The notes under the pieces are model-generated. The model ran no database searches and had not been told where the DNA came from. It saw only the letters and a list, made by a program, of their open reading frames with translations. A DNA stretch of 21,699 bases from Acetobacteraceae bacterium UBA6159. Its GTDB lineage: Bacteria; Pseudomonadota; Alphaproteobacteria; Acetobacterales; Acetobacteraceae. Each line of letters starts with the position of its first letter. Position 1 is the first letter of the stretch. The translations under genes were made by a program, and so were the position numbers. Below are positions 15,113 through 21,699 of this stretch, in pieces. Location: positions 1 through 21,699 of the forward strand of contig DIUL01000137.1 of NCBI GenBank assembly GCA_002422345.1. The letters run 5' to 3'.

Positions 15113-16774
15113 CTACACCGTCGCCGGCACGCCCTCCACCGGTGCCAGAGGCGCTCGACCGCGGATCATGTCGGAGGCTTTTTCGGCGATCATCATCGTT
15201 GAGCTGTACGTGTTCGCCGACGGCATGTTGGGCATGATCGAGGCATCCACGCAGCGCAGGCCCTGAATGCCATGCACCCGCAGCTCGTCGTCCACGACCG
15301 ACGTCTTGTCGCTCGCCGGTCCCATGCGAGCCGTGCCGATCAGGTGGTAGCAGGTTGATCCGTATTGACGCGCGTAATCCAGCCACTCGTCGTCGGACAC
15401 GTCGCCGCCGGGCGGCAGTTCGTCCCGGTCGAAGAAGGGTTTCAGCGCGTCCGTATGCAGCAGGTTCCGCGCGAGGCGCATGCCCTTCGCCAGCACCTGC
15501 CGGTCCATCGGGTCCTTCAGGTAGTTCGGCTGGATGATCGGATCGACGAACGGGTCGGTGGAGCGGGCGCGGACGTAGCCCACGCTCTCGGGCCGATGCT
15601 GCCAGACGCCGCAGGTCATGCCCGGGAAGTTATCCAGCAATCCAACGAATCCCTGCCGATAGCTGGCGGGGCTAAACACGCCTTGCAGGTCGGGCTGGCC
15701 CATCGCTTCGTCGGATTTCCAGAACCAGTGAACGATGGACGGGCTGACCGCCAGGATTGAGGGCTTGCCCATCATCCACCGCACCACCTGTCCGGCCAGG
15801 CCAAAGCCGGTCGCCATTTCATTGATCGTGCGGACATTCTTGACCCGGGCGACGATGCGGGCGGCATAATGATCGCGGAAATTCTCCCCGACCGGCAGGT
15901 CGGCGATCACCGGCACGCCGAGTTCCCCCAGCAGCCACGCCGGACCGATCCCCGACATCTGCAACAACCGCGCCGTGTTGGCGGTGCCGGAGGAGAGGAT
16001 GACCTCCCGCCGAGCGAAAATGCGGGTGCGGGTCTTGCGGTCGCGGTCATCGACGTATTCGACGCCGACCGCCCGCGTGCCCTCGAACAGCACTTTCGCG
16101 GCGCGGGCATCGGTCCGCACATCGAGCCGCCCTGTCGCACGCGCGGGATGCAGGAAGACGCGGGCGGCGGAGTGCCGGAAGCCCCGGTTGATCAGCCGCT
16201 GGAAGTAGCCGACGCCTTCCTGCCGGTCGCCGCTGTTGTAGTCGACGCAGCGGGGCAGCCCGAGTGCCTGCGCGCCGGCGATGAACGCCTCATTGACCGG
16301 ATGGATCCAGTCATTGTCTGTGACGGGAAGATTGCCCTCCCGCCCGTGGATCCGGTCATCCGCGATGCCGATGCGCTGTTCGGTGCGCTTGATATAGGGC
16401 AGGACGTCAGTATAGCCCCAGCCGCGGTTGCCGCGCTGCGCCCAATGGTCGAAGTCCGCCCGCTGGCCGCGGTTGTAGATCATCCCGTTGATGGAGCTTG
16501 ATCCGCCCAGCGTGCGGCCCTGCGTGGTGGGGATGCGACGGCCGTTGGTGCCCTCCCCTGGTTCCGTCTGGAACTGCCAGGTGTAGGTCGGGTTGAACAG
16601 CATCTTGATGAAGCCGGCGGGGATATGGATGTAGGGATGCCGGTCGGGCGGCCCGCTCTCCAGGACGCAGACGGTGGCGGTGCCTTCCTCGGTCAGCCGG
16701 TTCGCAAGCACCGATCCGGCCGCCCCCGCGCCTACGATGATATAGTCGAACGTATCCCCGTCTTGGCCCGCCAC
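15113..16774 (-). CDS. GMC family FAD-dependent oxidoreductase (choline dehydrogenase-like)
   Basis: This 553-residue flavoprotein oxidises an alcohol and belongs to the glucose-methanol-choline family. It has the FAD-binding VGAGAAGS at 14-21 and the ribose-binding E39, and GMC signature 1 around GRTLGGSSSINGMIYNRG (86-103). Signature 2 is around GTANTARLLQMSGIGP (263-278). The catalytic pair H477 and N521 (CYHLIGTARMG and PSANTYSS) is of the choline-oxidase His-Asn type. No signal peptide is present, so it is probably cytoplasmic. The start is a GTG at 16774 with AAGGGGA upstream. It diverges from the 138-residue gene over 75 bases, hinting at shared control with the aromatic group. The substrate is not predictable. 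Confidence 0.9.
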   Translation of the reverse strand: MAGQDGDTFDYIIVGAGAAGSVLANRLTEEGTATVCVLESGPPDRHPYIHIPAGFIKMLFNPTYTWQFQTEPGEGTNGRRIPTTQGRTLGGSSSINGMIYNRGQRADFDHWAQRGNRGWGYTDVLPYIKRTEQRIGIADDRIHGREGNLPVTDNDWIHPVNEAFIAGAQALGLPRCVDYNSGDRQEGVGYFQRLINRGFRHSAARVFLHPARATGRLDVRTDARAAKVLFEGTRAVGVEYVDDRDRKTRTRIFARREVILSSGTANTARLLQMSGIGPAWLLGELGVPVIADLPVGENFRDHYAARIVARVKNVRTINEMATGFGLAGQVVRWMMGKPSILAVSPSIVHWFWKSDEAMGQPDLQGVFSPASYRQGFVGLLDNFPGMTCGVWQHRPESVGYVRARSTDPFVDPIIQPNYLKDPMDRQVLAKGMRLARNLLHTDALKPFFDRDELPPGGDVSDDEWLDYARQYGSTCYHLIGTARMGPASDKTSVVDDELRVHGIQGLRCVDASIMPNMPSANTYSSTMMIAEKASDMIRGRAPLAPVEGVPATV

Positions 16775-16849
16775 GTCGTTCCCCTTTACCGTCAGGTCGG
16801 ACGCACTCTAAGCTGGCCCGCAACACCGTCCAAGCCACCGGAGACACGC

Positions 16850-17266
16850 ATGGAATATGTCTGCGACGCCCCCGGCGACCGGACCTGGTTCCGGCTGGTG
16901 CATGAGGGAGAGGCCACCGCCGAGTCAGAGGCCATGGGCCACGCGGTCGAGAAGCATTATCGCCGCGAATGGGAAAAGGCCGAGGCAAACTACCAGCCCA
17001 CGACCTCCGTCTATATCGAGCAGGACATTGGCAAGGCCGCCCATATCCAGCGCGCCATGCCCCGGTTCGTGACCCTGCGCGACCAGGACGGTCGGGCGCT
17101 GGTGACCGCGATGGTGCCCCCGAAAGGCCAGACCACCGGCGCCTGCATCGTTGTCGGACCAGGGAACGCCGATCCCTACCCCGATCATGCCGATGCGATC
17201 GAGGCGCTGGGGCGGCATCTGGGGATCAGACTGGACCGCGCGACTTGTTACCCTTATCGTCGCTAG
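16850..17266 (+). CDS. Protein of unknown function, first gene of the cupin operon
   Basis: I do not recognise this 138-residue protein. It is soluble, without a signal peptide or membrane span. The N-terminal half is acidic and helical with a WEKAEANYQP segment and an IEQDIGKAAHIQRAMPRF stretch. The C-terminal half looks alpha/beta, with LVTAMVPPKGQTTGACIVVGPG and an acidic PYPDHADAIEALGRHLGI. The ATG at 16850 has CCGGAG eight bases upstream. The cupin gene begins 13 bases after its stop with a strong ribosome site, so they are co-transcribed and probably act in one process. Confidence 0.75.
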   Translation: MEYVCDAPGDRTWFRLVHEGEATAESEAMGHAVEKHYRREWEKAEANYQPTTSVYIEQDIGKAAHIQRAMPRFVTLRDQDGRALVTAMVPPKGQTTGACIVVGPGNADPYPDHADAIEALGRHLGIRLDRATCYPYRR

Positions 17267-17279
17267 GAGAAGGAGGGCA

Positions 17280-17789
17280 ATGCCAATGACCATAACCCTG
17301 GAAAAATTTGCGGCGGACTGCCACGACGCGATCAAGAACAACCCCGGCACCCCGGGGCGCGAGAAGGTCTGCTCGATGCTGAAGCAGGCGCTCGCCGATC
17401 CGCAATTCGTCAGCACCTACATCCCGGAAGGCACGCCGGAGCGGAAGGTCCTGTATGAGGATCCGGAGTTCGGCTTCACCATCCTCGCCCACGGCTATAA
17501 CGGCGCCAAGGGCAGCAAGCCGCATGATCACGGCCCGTCCTGGGCAATCTATGGCCAGGCCGCCGGCGAAACGATCATGACCGCGTGGGATTGCGTGGCC
17601 CGCCCGTCCGAGGGCACGCCCGGCAAGGCCAAGTACAACCACGACTACGTGATGCGGCCCGGCGACGCGTATCTGTATGACGTCGGCGTCCTGCATTCCC
17701 CCGAGCGCAAGGCGTCCACCCGCCTGATGCGGATCGAGGGGCTGAACATGGATCGGATCAAGCGGCTTCCCTACGACGCCGTGAGCTAG
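17280..17789 (+). CDS. Cysteine dioxygenase-like cupin protein
   Basis: This 169-residue protein has the cupin motif pair of thiol dioxygenases. Motif 1 is KPHDHGPSWAIYGQAAGETIMTAW with H82 and H84; motif 2 is RPGDAYLYDVGVLHSPER with H139. The three histidines match the non-haem iron site of the cysteine dioxygenase group, and no glutamate ligand is in the usual place. The N-terminal 60 residues form a helical region as in bacterial members. It may oxidise a thiol or another small acid; CDO-family annotation alone does not fix the substrate. The ATG at 17280 has AGGAGAAGGAGGG upstream; ATG 17286 is an alternative. A strong terminator follows at 17805. Confidence 0.8.
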   Translation: MPMTITLEKFAADCHDAIKNNPGTPGREKVCSMLKQALADPQFVSTYIPEGTPERKVLYEDPEFGFTILAHGYNGAKGSKPHDHGPSWAIYGQAAGETIMTAWDCVARPSEGTPGKAKYNHDYVMRPGDAYLYDVGVLHSPERKASTRLMRIEGLNMDRIKRLPYDAVS

Positions 17790-17804
17790 ACCTTTCCATC
17801 CCCG

Positions 17805-17838
17805 AACGGGCGGAGACGGAAACGTCTCCGCCCGTTTC
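17805..17838 (+). terminator. Strong intrinsic terminator after the cupin gene
   Basis: A perfect 14-bp stem (17805-17818 with 17823-17836), AACGGGCGGAGACG on the left, closes on a GAAA tetraloop and is followed by a short TTTC. It separates the two-gene cupin transcript from the HpaB gene. Confidence 0.85.
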
Positions 17839-17932
17839 ATGTACGCCCCCCGCTTGATCCCGACCGCCCCGCCGGGACACCATCGCCTCCGAAGCAAACA
17901 GCCTGGCAAGACCAGGAGCCGGAGGAAACGAC

Positions 17933-19393
17933 ATGGCGGCGCGCACGGGGCGGCAATACCTTCAGGGACTCAGGGACCACCCGGCCGAGGTCTGGATGGC
18001 CGGCGAACGCGTCGCCGATGTCACGACCCACCCTGGCCTCGCGAACGGCGCCCGCGCCATCGCCTCACTCTACGACCAGCAATCCGACCCGGCGAACCGC
18101 GCCGCGATGACCTTCGTGTCGCCGAAATCCGGCGACCGGCTGGGCATGTCCTTCATCATCCCCCGCACGCACGCCGAGTTAGAAGCGCGCAGGGCCATGA
18201 TGCTGACCTGGGCACGTACGACCTGTGGGATGATGGGCCGGTCCCCCGATTTCATGAACGTGACGTTCTCCGCCTGGAGCGCGGCCGCCGATTATTTCGG
18301 CCGGAGCAAGCCGGAGTACGGCGCCAACATGCGCCGGTATTACGAATATATCAGCGAGAACGACCTGGTCCTGACGCACTCTTTGATCAACCTGCAACGG
18401 TCCCGTGACGTGAGCGGGATGTTCAACCTCCAGGAGGGCACCGCCCTTCAGGTGGTAAAGGAGAGTTCGGCTGGCATCACCGTCCGCGGCGCCCGCGTGC
18501 TGGCGACCCTGGGGCCGCTGGCGGATGAGATCGCGGTCTATTCCCCCCGCCTCGCCCAGCACCGCGACGCGCACAGCCCCTTCGCGCTGAACTTCGCCTT
18601 GCCCTGCGCTACGCCCGGCCTGCGGTTCCTGTGCCGCGACACCTTCGACTATGGCCGATCACACTTCGACCACCCGCTGGGGTCCCGATTCGAGGAGATG
18701 GACAGCATCGTCTTCTTCGACGACGTGCTGGTCCCTTGGGAGCGCGTGTTTGTCTACGGCGACGTGGCGATGCTGAACAACACCGCCCCGGTCACGCATT
18801 CCTCCGCCCATACCTCCCACCAGGGGGCCGCGAAGAACCTGGCCAAGTGCGAACTGGTGCTGGGTGTTGCCCTGCTGGTCACGGAAACCCTGGGTAGTTC
18901 CCATCTGCCGCATTCCGATGAGCGGATCGGCGAGCTGATCATGTACACGGAACTGATGAAGGCCTGCATGCGCGCGGCCGAGGCGGATGCGAAGCTCGAT
19001 GAATGGGGCGTGATGTGCCCGGCCTCCCTGCCCGCCGAGACGACCCGCAACCTGTTCATGACTGCCTATCCGCGGATGGTGGAGATCCTGCAACTGCTTG
19101 GCTCCTCCAGCCTGATGATCCTGCCGACCGAGGCGGATTTCAAAACGCCGCTTGGCCCCCATATCGAATCGTATCTCGCGACGGACAAATCCAACGCGCG
19201 CGACCGGGTGAAGCTGTTCCACCTGGCCTGGGACATCGCCTGCTCGTCCTTCGGCAGCCGGCAGGTGCTGTATGAGCGGTTCTTCGCCAGCGATCCGCTG
19301 ACCCGCGCGCGGGCGCTGGGCTCGATCTACCCCAAGCGGGAGACGATGGACCGGGTGCTGGATTTCCTCGCCCGCGACGACACGCAACCTTAG
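17933..19393 (+). CDS. 4-hydroxyphenylacetate 3-monooxygenase (HpaB) family oxygenase
   Basis: This 486-residue protein belongs to the HpaB/PvcC group of FADH2-dependent phenol hydroxylases, which place a second hydroxyl next to a phenolic one. Landmarks are TGRQYLQGLRDHPAEVWMAGERV at the N-terminus and MGRSPDFMN with R103. THSLINLQ carries H149, equivalent to the substrate-binding histidine. FEEMDSIVFFDDVLVPWERVFVY lies mid-protein, and an acyl-CoA-dehydrogenase-like helical C-terminus ends in GSIYPKRETMDRVLDF. Length is normal. AGGAGG-type site GGAGGAAAC precedes the ATG. No HpaC flavin reductase is nearby, so FADH2 must come from a reductase elsewhere. The VOC dioxygenase starts 13 bases after its stop. 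The true substrate is unknown. Confidence 0.88.
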   Translation: MAARTGRQYLQGLRDHPAEVWMAGERVADVTTHPGLANGARAIASLYDQQSDPANRAAMTFVSPKSGDRLGMSFIIPRTHAELEARRAMMLTWARTTCGMMGRSPDFMNVTFSAWSAAADYFGRSKPEYGANMRRYYEYISENDLVLTHSLINLQRSRDVSGMFNLQEGTALQVVKESSAGITVRGARVLATLGPLADEIAVYSPRLAQHRDAHSPFALNFALPCATPGLRFLCRDTFDYGRSHFDHPLGSRFEEMDSIVFFDDVLVPWERVFVYGDVAMLNNTAPVTHSSAHTSHQGAAKNLAKCELVLGVALLVTETLGSSHLPHSDERIGELIMYTELMKACMRAAEADAKLDEWGVMCPASLPAETTRNLFMTAYPRMVEILQLLGSSSLMILPTEADFKTPLGPHIESYLATDKSNARDRVKLFHLAWDIACSSFGSRQVLYERFFASDPLTRARALGSIYPKRETMDRVLDFLARDDTQP

Positions 19394-19406
19394 GGAGTGC
19401 AAACCG

Positions 19407-19883
19407 ATGCGCCTGGGACACGTGAACATCCATGTCCGCAACGCCGAACGGTCCCGCGACTGGTACGCGCGGGTCCTGGGGCTGCACACCTATCACTACC
19501 GGCCCGGCCGAGCGGCGTTCATGTCGGCCGACAAGGAGATGTCGCACGAGGTTGCGCTGATGCAGGTGGGTGACGGCGCGGCCGGCCCGATGCGGGGCCA
19601 GGTCGGACTGAACCACATGGCCTGGATGGTGGAGAGCCTCGATGACCTGGCAGTTGCATACGAACGTCTGAAATCAAACGACGTGACGATCGACGCGATC
19701 GTCGATCACGGCATTTCGCTGGGTATCTACTTCCGCGATCCGGATGGGAACGGGCTGGAGGTGTCGTACGAACAGCCCCGCGCCGAATGGCCGCGGCAGG
19801 AGCAGGTGTTTTCCGATGACGTGGTGAATCGCGGTCTGTTCCACGGGCCCTGGGACAGCGACCCGGCGCTGGTGAAGCGCTGA
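19407..19883 (+). CDS. VOC family extradiol-type dioxygenase (single domain)
   Basis: This 158-residue vicinal-oxygen-chelate protein has the 2-His-1-carboxylate metal set: H5 (LGHVNIHV), H70 (GLNHMAW) and E118 (GLEVSYE). The segment DHGISLGIYFRDPDGNGLEVS is typical of catechol 2,3-dioxygenase relatives, with H101 and Y108 in the positions expected for catalysis. It is half the size of two-domain extradiol dioxygenases, so it probably acts as a dimer. Encoded 13 bases after the HpaB-type hydroxylase, it likely cleaves the catechol that hydroxylase forms. A glyoxalase-like function is the alternative. A strong terminator follows. Confidence 0.82.
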   Translation: MRLGHVNIHVRNAERSRDWYARVLGLHTYHYRPGRAAFMSADKEMSHEVALMQVGDGAAGPMRGQVGLNHMAWMVESLDDLAVAYERLKSNDVTIDAIVDHGISLGIYFRDPDGNGLEVSYEQPRAEWPRQEQVFSDDVVNRGLFHGPWDSDPALVKR

Positions 19884-19888
19884 AACAG

Positions 19889-19917
19889 AAAAGGCCGGGG
19901 CGAACCCCGGCCTTTTT
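19889..19917. terminator. Bidirectional intrinsic terminator
   Basis: AAAAGGCCGGGG pairs perfectly with CCCCGGCCTTTT around a CGAA loop and ends in T5. The A-run on the left makes it work for the convergent hydrolase gene as well. Confidence 0.92.
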
Positions 19918-19953
19918 CCGTTCTGTCGCCGATCCGGGCCGAAGCCCGAATTT

Positions 19954-20619
19954 TCAGTCGGCGGCGAGTGCCATCTGCCGGCGCGAAATCGCGCCGCCAC
20001 AATGATCCTCGATCGCATCGGCCACCTGATCGGCCTGCTGCGCGAAGACATGGTCGGCACCGCCGAACACACGATAGTCGACATGCACACCCTTCTGGGT
20101 GTTGAGCTTGTCGACCAGCTTCCGCACCGCCGGTTCCGGCACCAGCTCATCCGCATCCCCATGCAGCATGAGACCGCCGCACGGGCACGGGGCGAGGAAG
20201 CCGAAATCGTAGTGGTTCGCTGGCGGAGCAACGCTGACCCAGCCCGAAATCTCCGGACGGCGCATCAGCAGTTGCATGCCGATGAACGCGCCAAAAGAGT
20301 ACCCGCCGATCCAAAGACCGCCGTGGTTCGGGTTGACAGCCTGCATCCAGTCCAACGCGGCGGCGGCATCGCCGATCTCCCCAATGCCGCCATCATAGCG
20401 ACCCTGGCTGCGACCGACGCCGCGGAAGTTGAACCGCATCACCGAACAGCCCAGGCGCTGAAACGCCTGATACATGCTGTAGGTGATCCGGTTGTTCATA
20501 GTCCCACCGTGCAATGGGTGGGGGTGAAGGATCAGAGCAACGGGTGCGCCTGACTCCTTCGAGTGGTGGTAGCGACCTTCTAGCCGGCCGTCTGGGCCGG
20601 CAAACATCACCTCGGGCAT
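19954..20619 (-). CDS. Alpha/beta hydrolase (COG2945 type)
   Basis: This 221-residue alpha/beta hydrolase has ALILHPHPLHGGTMNN near residue 30 (oxyanion region) and FNFRGVGRSQG at about 62. The nucleophile elbow is GGYSFGAF with the serine near residue 105. The catalytic Asp lies in LHGDADELVP and the His in GADHVF. It belongs to the predicted-hydrolase group COG2945, of unknown substrate. The ATG at 20619 is chosen because homology starts there; a frame open to 20709 adds an arginine/glutamine-rich stretch with no family match. It is divergent from cysE over 358 bases. The same pairing is, from memory, common in alphaproteobacteria next to Fe-S assembly operons. Confidence 0.87.
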   Translation of the reverse strand: MPEVMFAGPDGRLEGRYHHSKESGAPVALILHPHPLHGGTMNNRITYSMYQAFQRLGCSVMRFNFRGVGRSQGRYDGGIGEIGDAAAALDWMQAVNPNHGGLWIGGYSFGAFIGMQLLMRRPEISGWVSVAPPANHYDFGFLAPCPCGGLMLHGDADELVPEPAVRKLVDKLNTQKGVHVDYRVFGGADHVFAQQADQVADAIEDHCGGAISRRQMALAAD

Positions 20620-20977
20620 GGCAATCCGAAACCTGTTTCCTGTCGCGCTCGACAGACACCGACAAAGGCCCTCCTGACCTTGCCCCGCCTGCCGTCCCCT
20701 GTTTCTCATGACCCGTGTTTCACGGGCAGCTCAACCGTTCGCTGGATAGGAAGGCGATCCCCTGTCTTGGTGGCTCTGGCCGGTTCATGGCCAATCTTGA
20801 CTCCGGGAGTCAAGAATTATAACCTTTCACCATGACCTGCTGAACCGCGGGGTTGGCGCTTCCTCCTGTCCAATGAGCGGGTTTCCCCTGTTGACTGGAC
20901 CTGGAGCCGGGTGACCCGCCCCAAGGCAGACCGGACTATAGGGCATGTTTACCGAATTTTCATAATGGAAATGTCGC
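20620..20977. other. 358-base intergenic region between divergent hydrolase and cysE genes
   Basis: No gene is supported here. It holds a small hairpin CCCGTG-TTT-CACGGG (20712-20726), the probable IscR-controlled promoter at 20793-20823, and a leader of about 150 bases before cysE. A perfect minus-strand TATAAT (20817-20822) overlaps the same promoter, so both directions may start here. The last 40 bases are AT-rich. Confidence 0.6.
20793..20823 (+). promoter_or_regulatory. Promoter with IscR type-1-like operator
   Basis: CTTGACTCC-G-GGAGTCAAG at 20796-20814 is a perfect 9-1-9 palindrome. It fits the core of the IscR type-1 site as I recall it: YYGACT, five bases, AGTCRR, flanked by S on both sides. 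The central five bases are CCGGG rather than AT-rich. Its left half supplies a -35 TTGACT (20797-20802), with a TATAAC -10 at 20818-20823. Overlap of the operator with -35 is what autoregulated isc promoters show, and iscR itself begins in this operon at 21675. Confidence 0.65.
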
Positions 20978-21672
20978 ATGGCTTTCATGTTCCTACGGGA
21001 GACGATCCGCACATACCGGGAGCGCGATCCCGCCGCCCGGTCCTCGCTGGAAGTCGTGTTATGCTACCCTGGGTTGCATGCTGTAGTGTGGCATAGAGTA
21101 TCACATGCATTGTGGAACAGAAGACTGTATGTATTGGGTCGACTGTCTTCACATTTCGCCCGCTGGTTGACTGGCATCGAGATCCATCCGGCCGCCAAAC
21201 TCGGCCGACGCCTCGTGATCGACCACGGCATGGGGGTTGTCATCGGCGAAACCGCCGAGGTTGGTGACGACTGCTACTTCTATCACCAGGTGACCCTCGG
21301 CGCCGCACGCTCCATGGGCGGAAAGCGCCATCCCACCATCGGCAACAATGTCATCATCGGCGCCGGCGCCAAGGTGCTCGGCCCCTTCACCGTGGGCGAC
21401 AACGCGCGCATCGGCTCCAACGCCGTCGTCGTCGATCCGGTGCCCGCCGATACAACCGTGGTCGGCATCCCCGCCCGGTCGACCGCACCCTGCCGCGGCG
21501 GGAGGCGCCCTTTGATCCCTATGGCATGCCGTGCGAGGACGCACTCGACCCGCTGCTGCGCGATCTTGAAGGCATGCGCGCCGAACTCGCGGAGCTTGAG
21601 GCAAGGGTGGCGCGTATCACCAACCCCGAGTCGCGCGCGCCGAGCCGGCCGCACCAGTCCGTCGCTGAATAG
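20978..21672 (+). CDS. cysE: Serine O-acetyltransferase, frameshifted near the C-terminus
   Basis: The enzyme acetylates serine with acetyl-CoA, the first step of cysteine synthesis. The frame from ATG 20978 begins MAFMFLRETIRTYRERDPAA and runs through GIEIHPAAKLGRRLVIDHGMGVVIGETAEVG. The hexapeptide-repeat barrel (TIGNNVIIGAGAKVLG, IGSNAVV) ends in VVGIPAR at codon 167. There a base is missing at about 21476-21480. The next frame continues sensibly as DRTLPRREAPFDPYGMP and ends HQSVAE with TAG at 21670-21672, two bases before iscR, giving about 231 residues. Unshifted, the frame stays open to the window end as nonsense-like arginine-rich sequence. It may be a sequencing error or a real mutation; the catalytic barrel is intact. 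Codons 28-59 are unusually AT-rich. Confidence 0.85.
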
Positions 21673-21674
21673 AC

Positions 21675-21699
21675 ATGCAGCTTTCCACGCGCGGCCGCT
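21675..21699 (+). CDS. iscR: IscR, first eight codons (runs off the right edge)
   Basis: ATG at 21675, two bases after the shifted-frame cysE stop, encodes MQLSTRGR. This is the classic start of Rrf2-family IscR proteins (M-x-LST-x-GRYA). Only eight codons are present, so the call relies on this short match plus context: cysE before it and an IscR-type operator at the promoter. IscR is a [2Fe-2S] regulator of Fe-S cluster assembly genes, which should follow beyond the window. Confidence 0.62.

Noticed and set aside
20911..21096. Small plus-strand open frame overlapping the cysE start
   Set aside because: It lies in a different frame from cysE, whose N-terminus is clearly recognisable from 20978. 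The small frame has no family pattern.
21149..21604. Minus-strand open frame opposite cysE
   Set aside because: It is a shadow of the hexapeptide-repeat barrel on the plus strand.

Overview
The window is a high-GC, densely coding stretch of a bacterial chromosome. Gene content points to an alphaproteobacterium, most likely Rhodospirillales and perhaps Acetobacteraceae. The indicators are an EpsC-type cysE directly followed by iscR, a DUF4212/VC_2705 symporter beside an exonuclease-CBS-DUF294 protein, cbtB-cbtA, and several catabolic SDR/GMC genes. This placement rests on gene content only. I see no rRNA, tRNA, CRISPR array, transposase or phage gene.

Left part (1-4180). The window opens inside ahcY (S-adenosylhomocysteine hydrolase, minus strand), whose promoter has a palindrome in its spacer. 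Next is a GxxExxY-family nuclease-like gene. Its upstream region carries a 52-nt inverted repeat built from tandem AATCYGTG units. Two small membrane-protein genes follow, then a sodium:solute symporter operon (DUF4212 small subunit and VC_2705-type large subunit). The symporter pair is divergent from a large exonuclease-CBS-DUF294 protein.

Middle (4181-15081). A DUF294 signalling-type protein is followed by an SDR dehydrogenase and an MFS transporter. A cluster of dispersed palindromic repeats lies between the MFS gene and a convergent NHL-repeat protein. Then come a second SDR, the cobalt transporter genes cbtB-cbtA, a minus-strand GNAT-MOSC pair, and a membrane sensor histidine kinase with no adjacent response regulator.

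Right part (15113-19917). A GMC flavoprotein oxidoreductase diverges from a plus-strand group: an unrecognised 138-aa protein, a cysteine-dioxygenase-like cupin, an HpaB-type flavin-dependent monooxygenase, and a single-domain extradiol-type VOC dioxygenase. A phenol hydroxylase beside a ring-cleavage-type dioxygenase suggests breakdown of an aromatic compound, with the GMC enzyme and cupin as possible accessory steps. The substrate is not evident. Strong hairpin terminators close the cupin and VOC transcripts.

Right edge (19954-21699). An alpha/beta hydrolase gene is divergent from cysE (serine O-acetyltransferase), which carries a one-base frameshift near its C-terminus. The first eight codons of iscR begin two bases after the cysE stop. 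The upstream promoter contains a perfect 9-1-9 palindrome that fits the core of the IscR type-1 site. The window therefore appears to end at the start of an IscR-controlled Fe-S cluster operon whose first gene makes the cysteine precursor.
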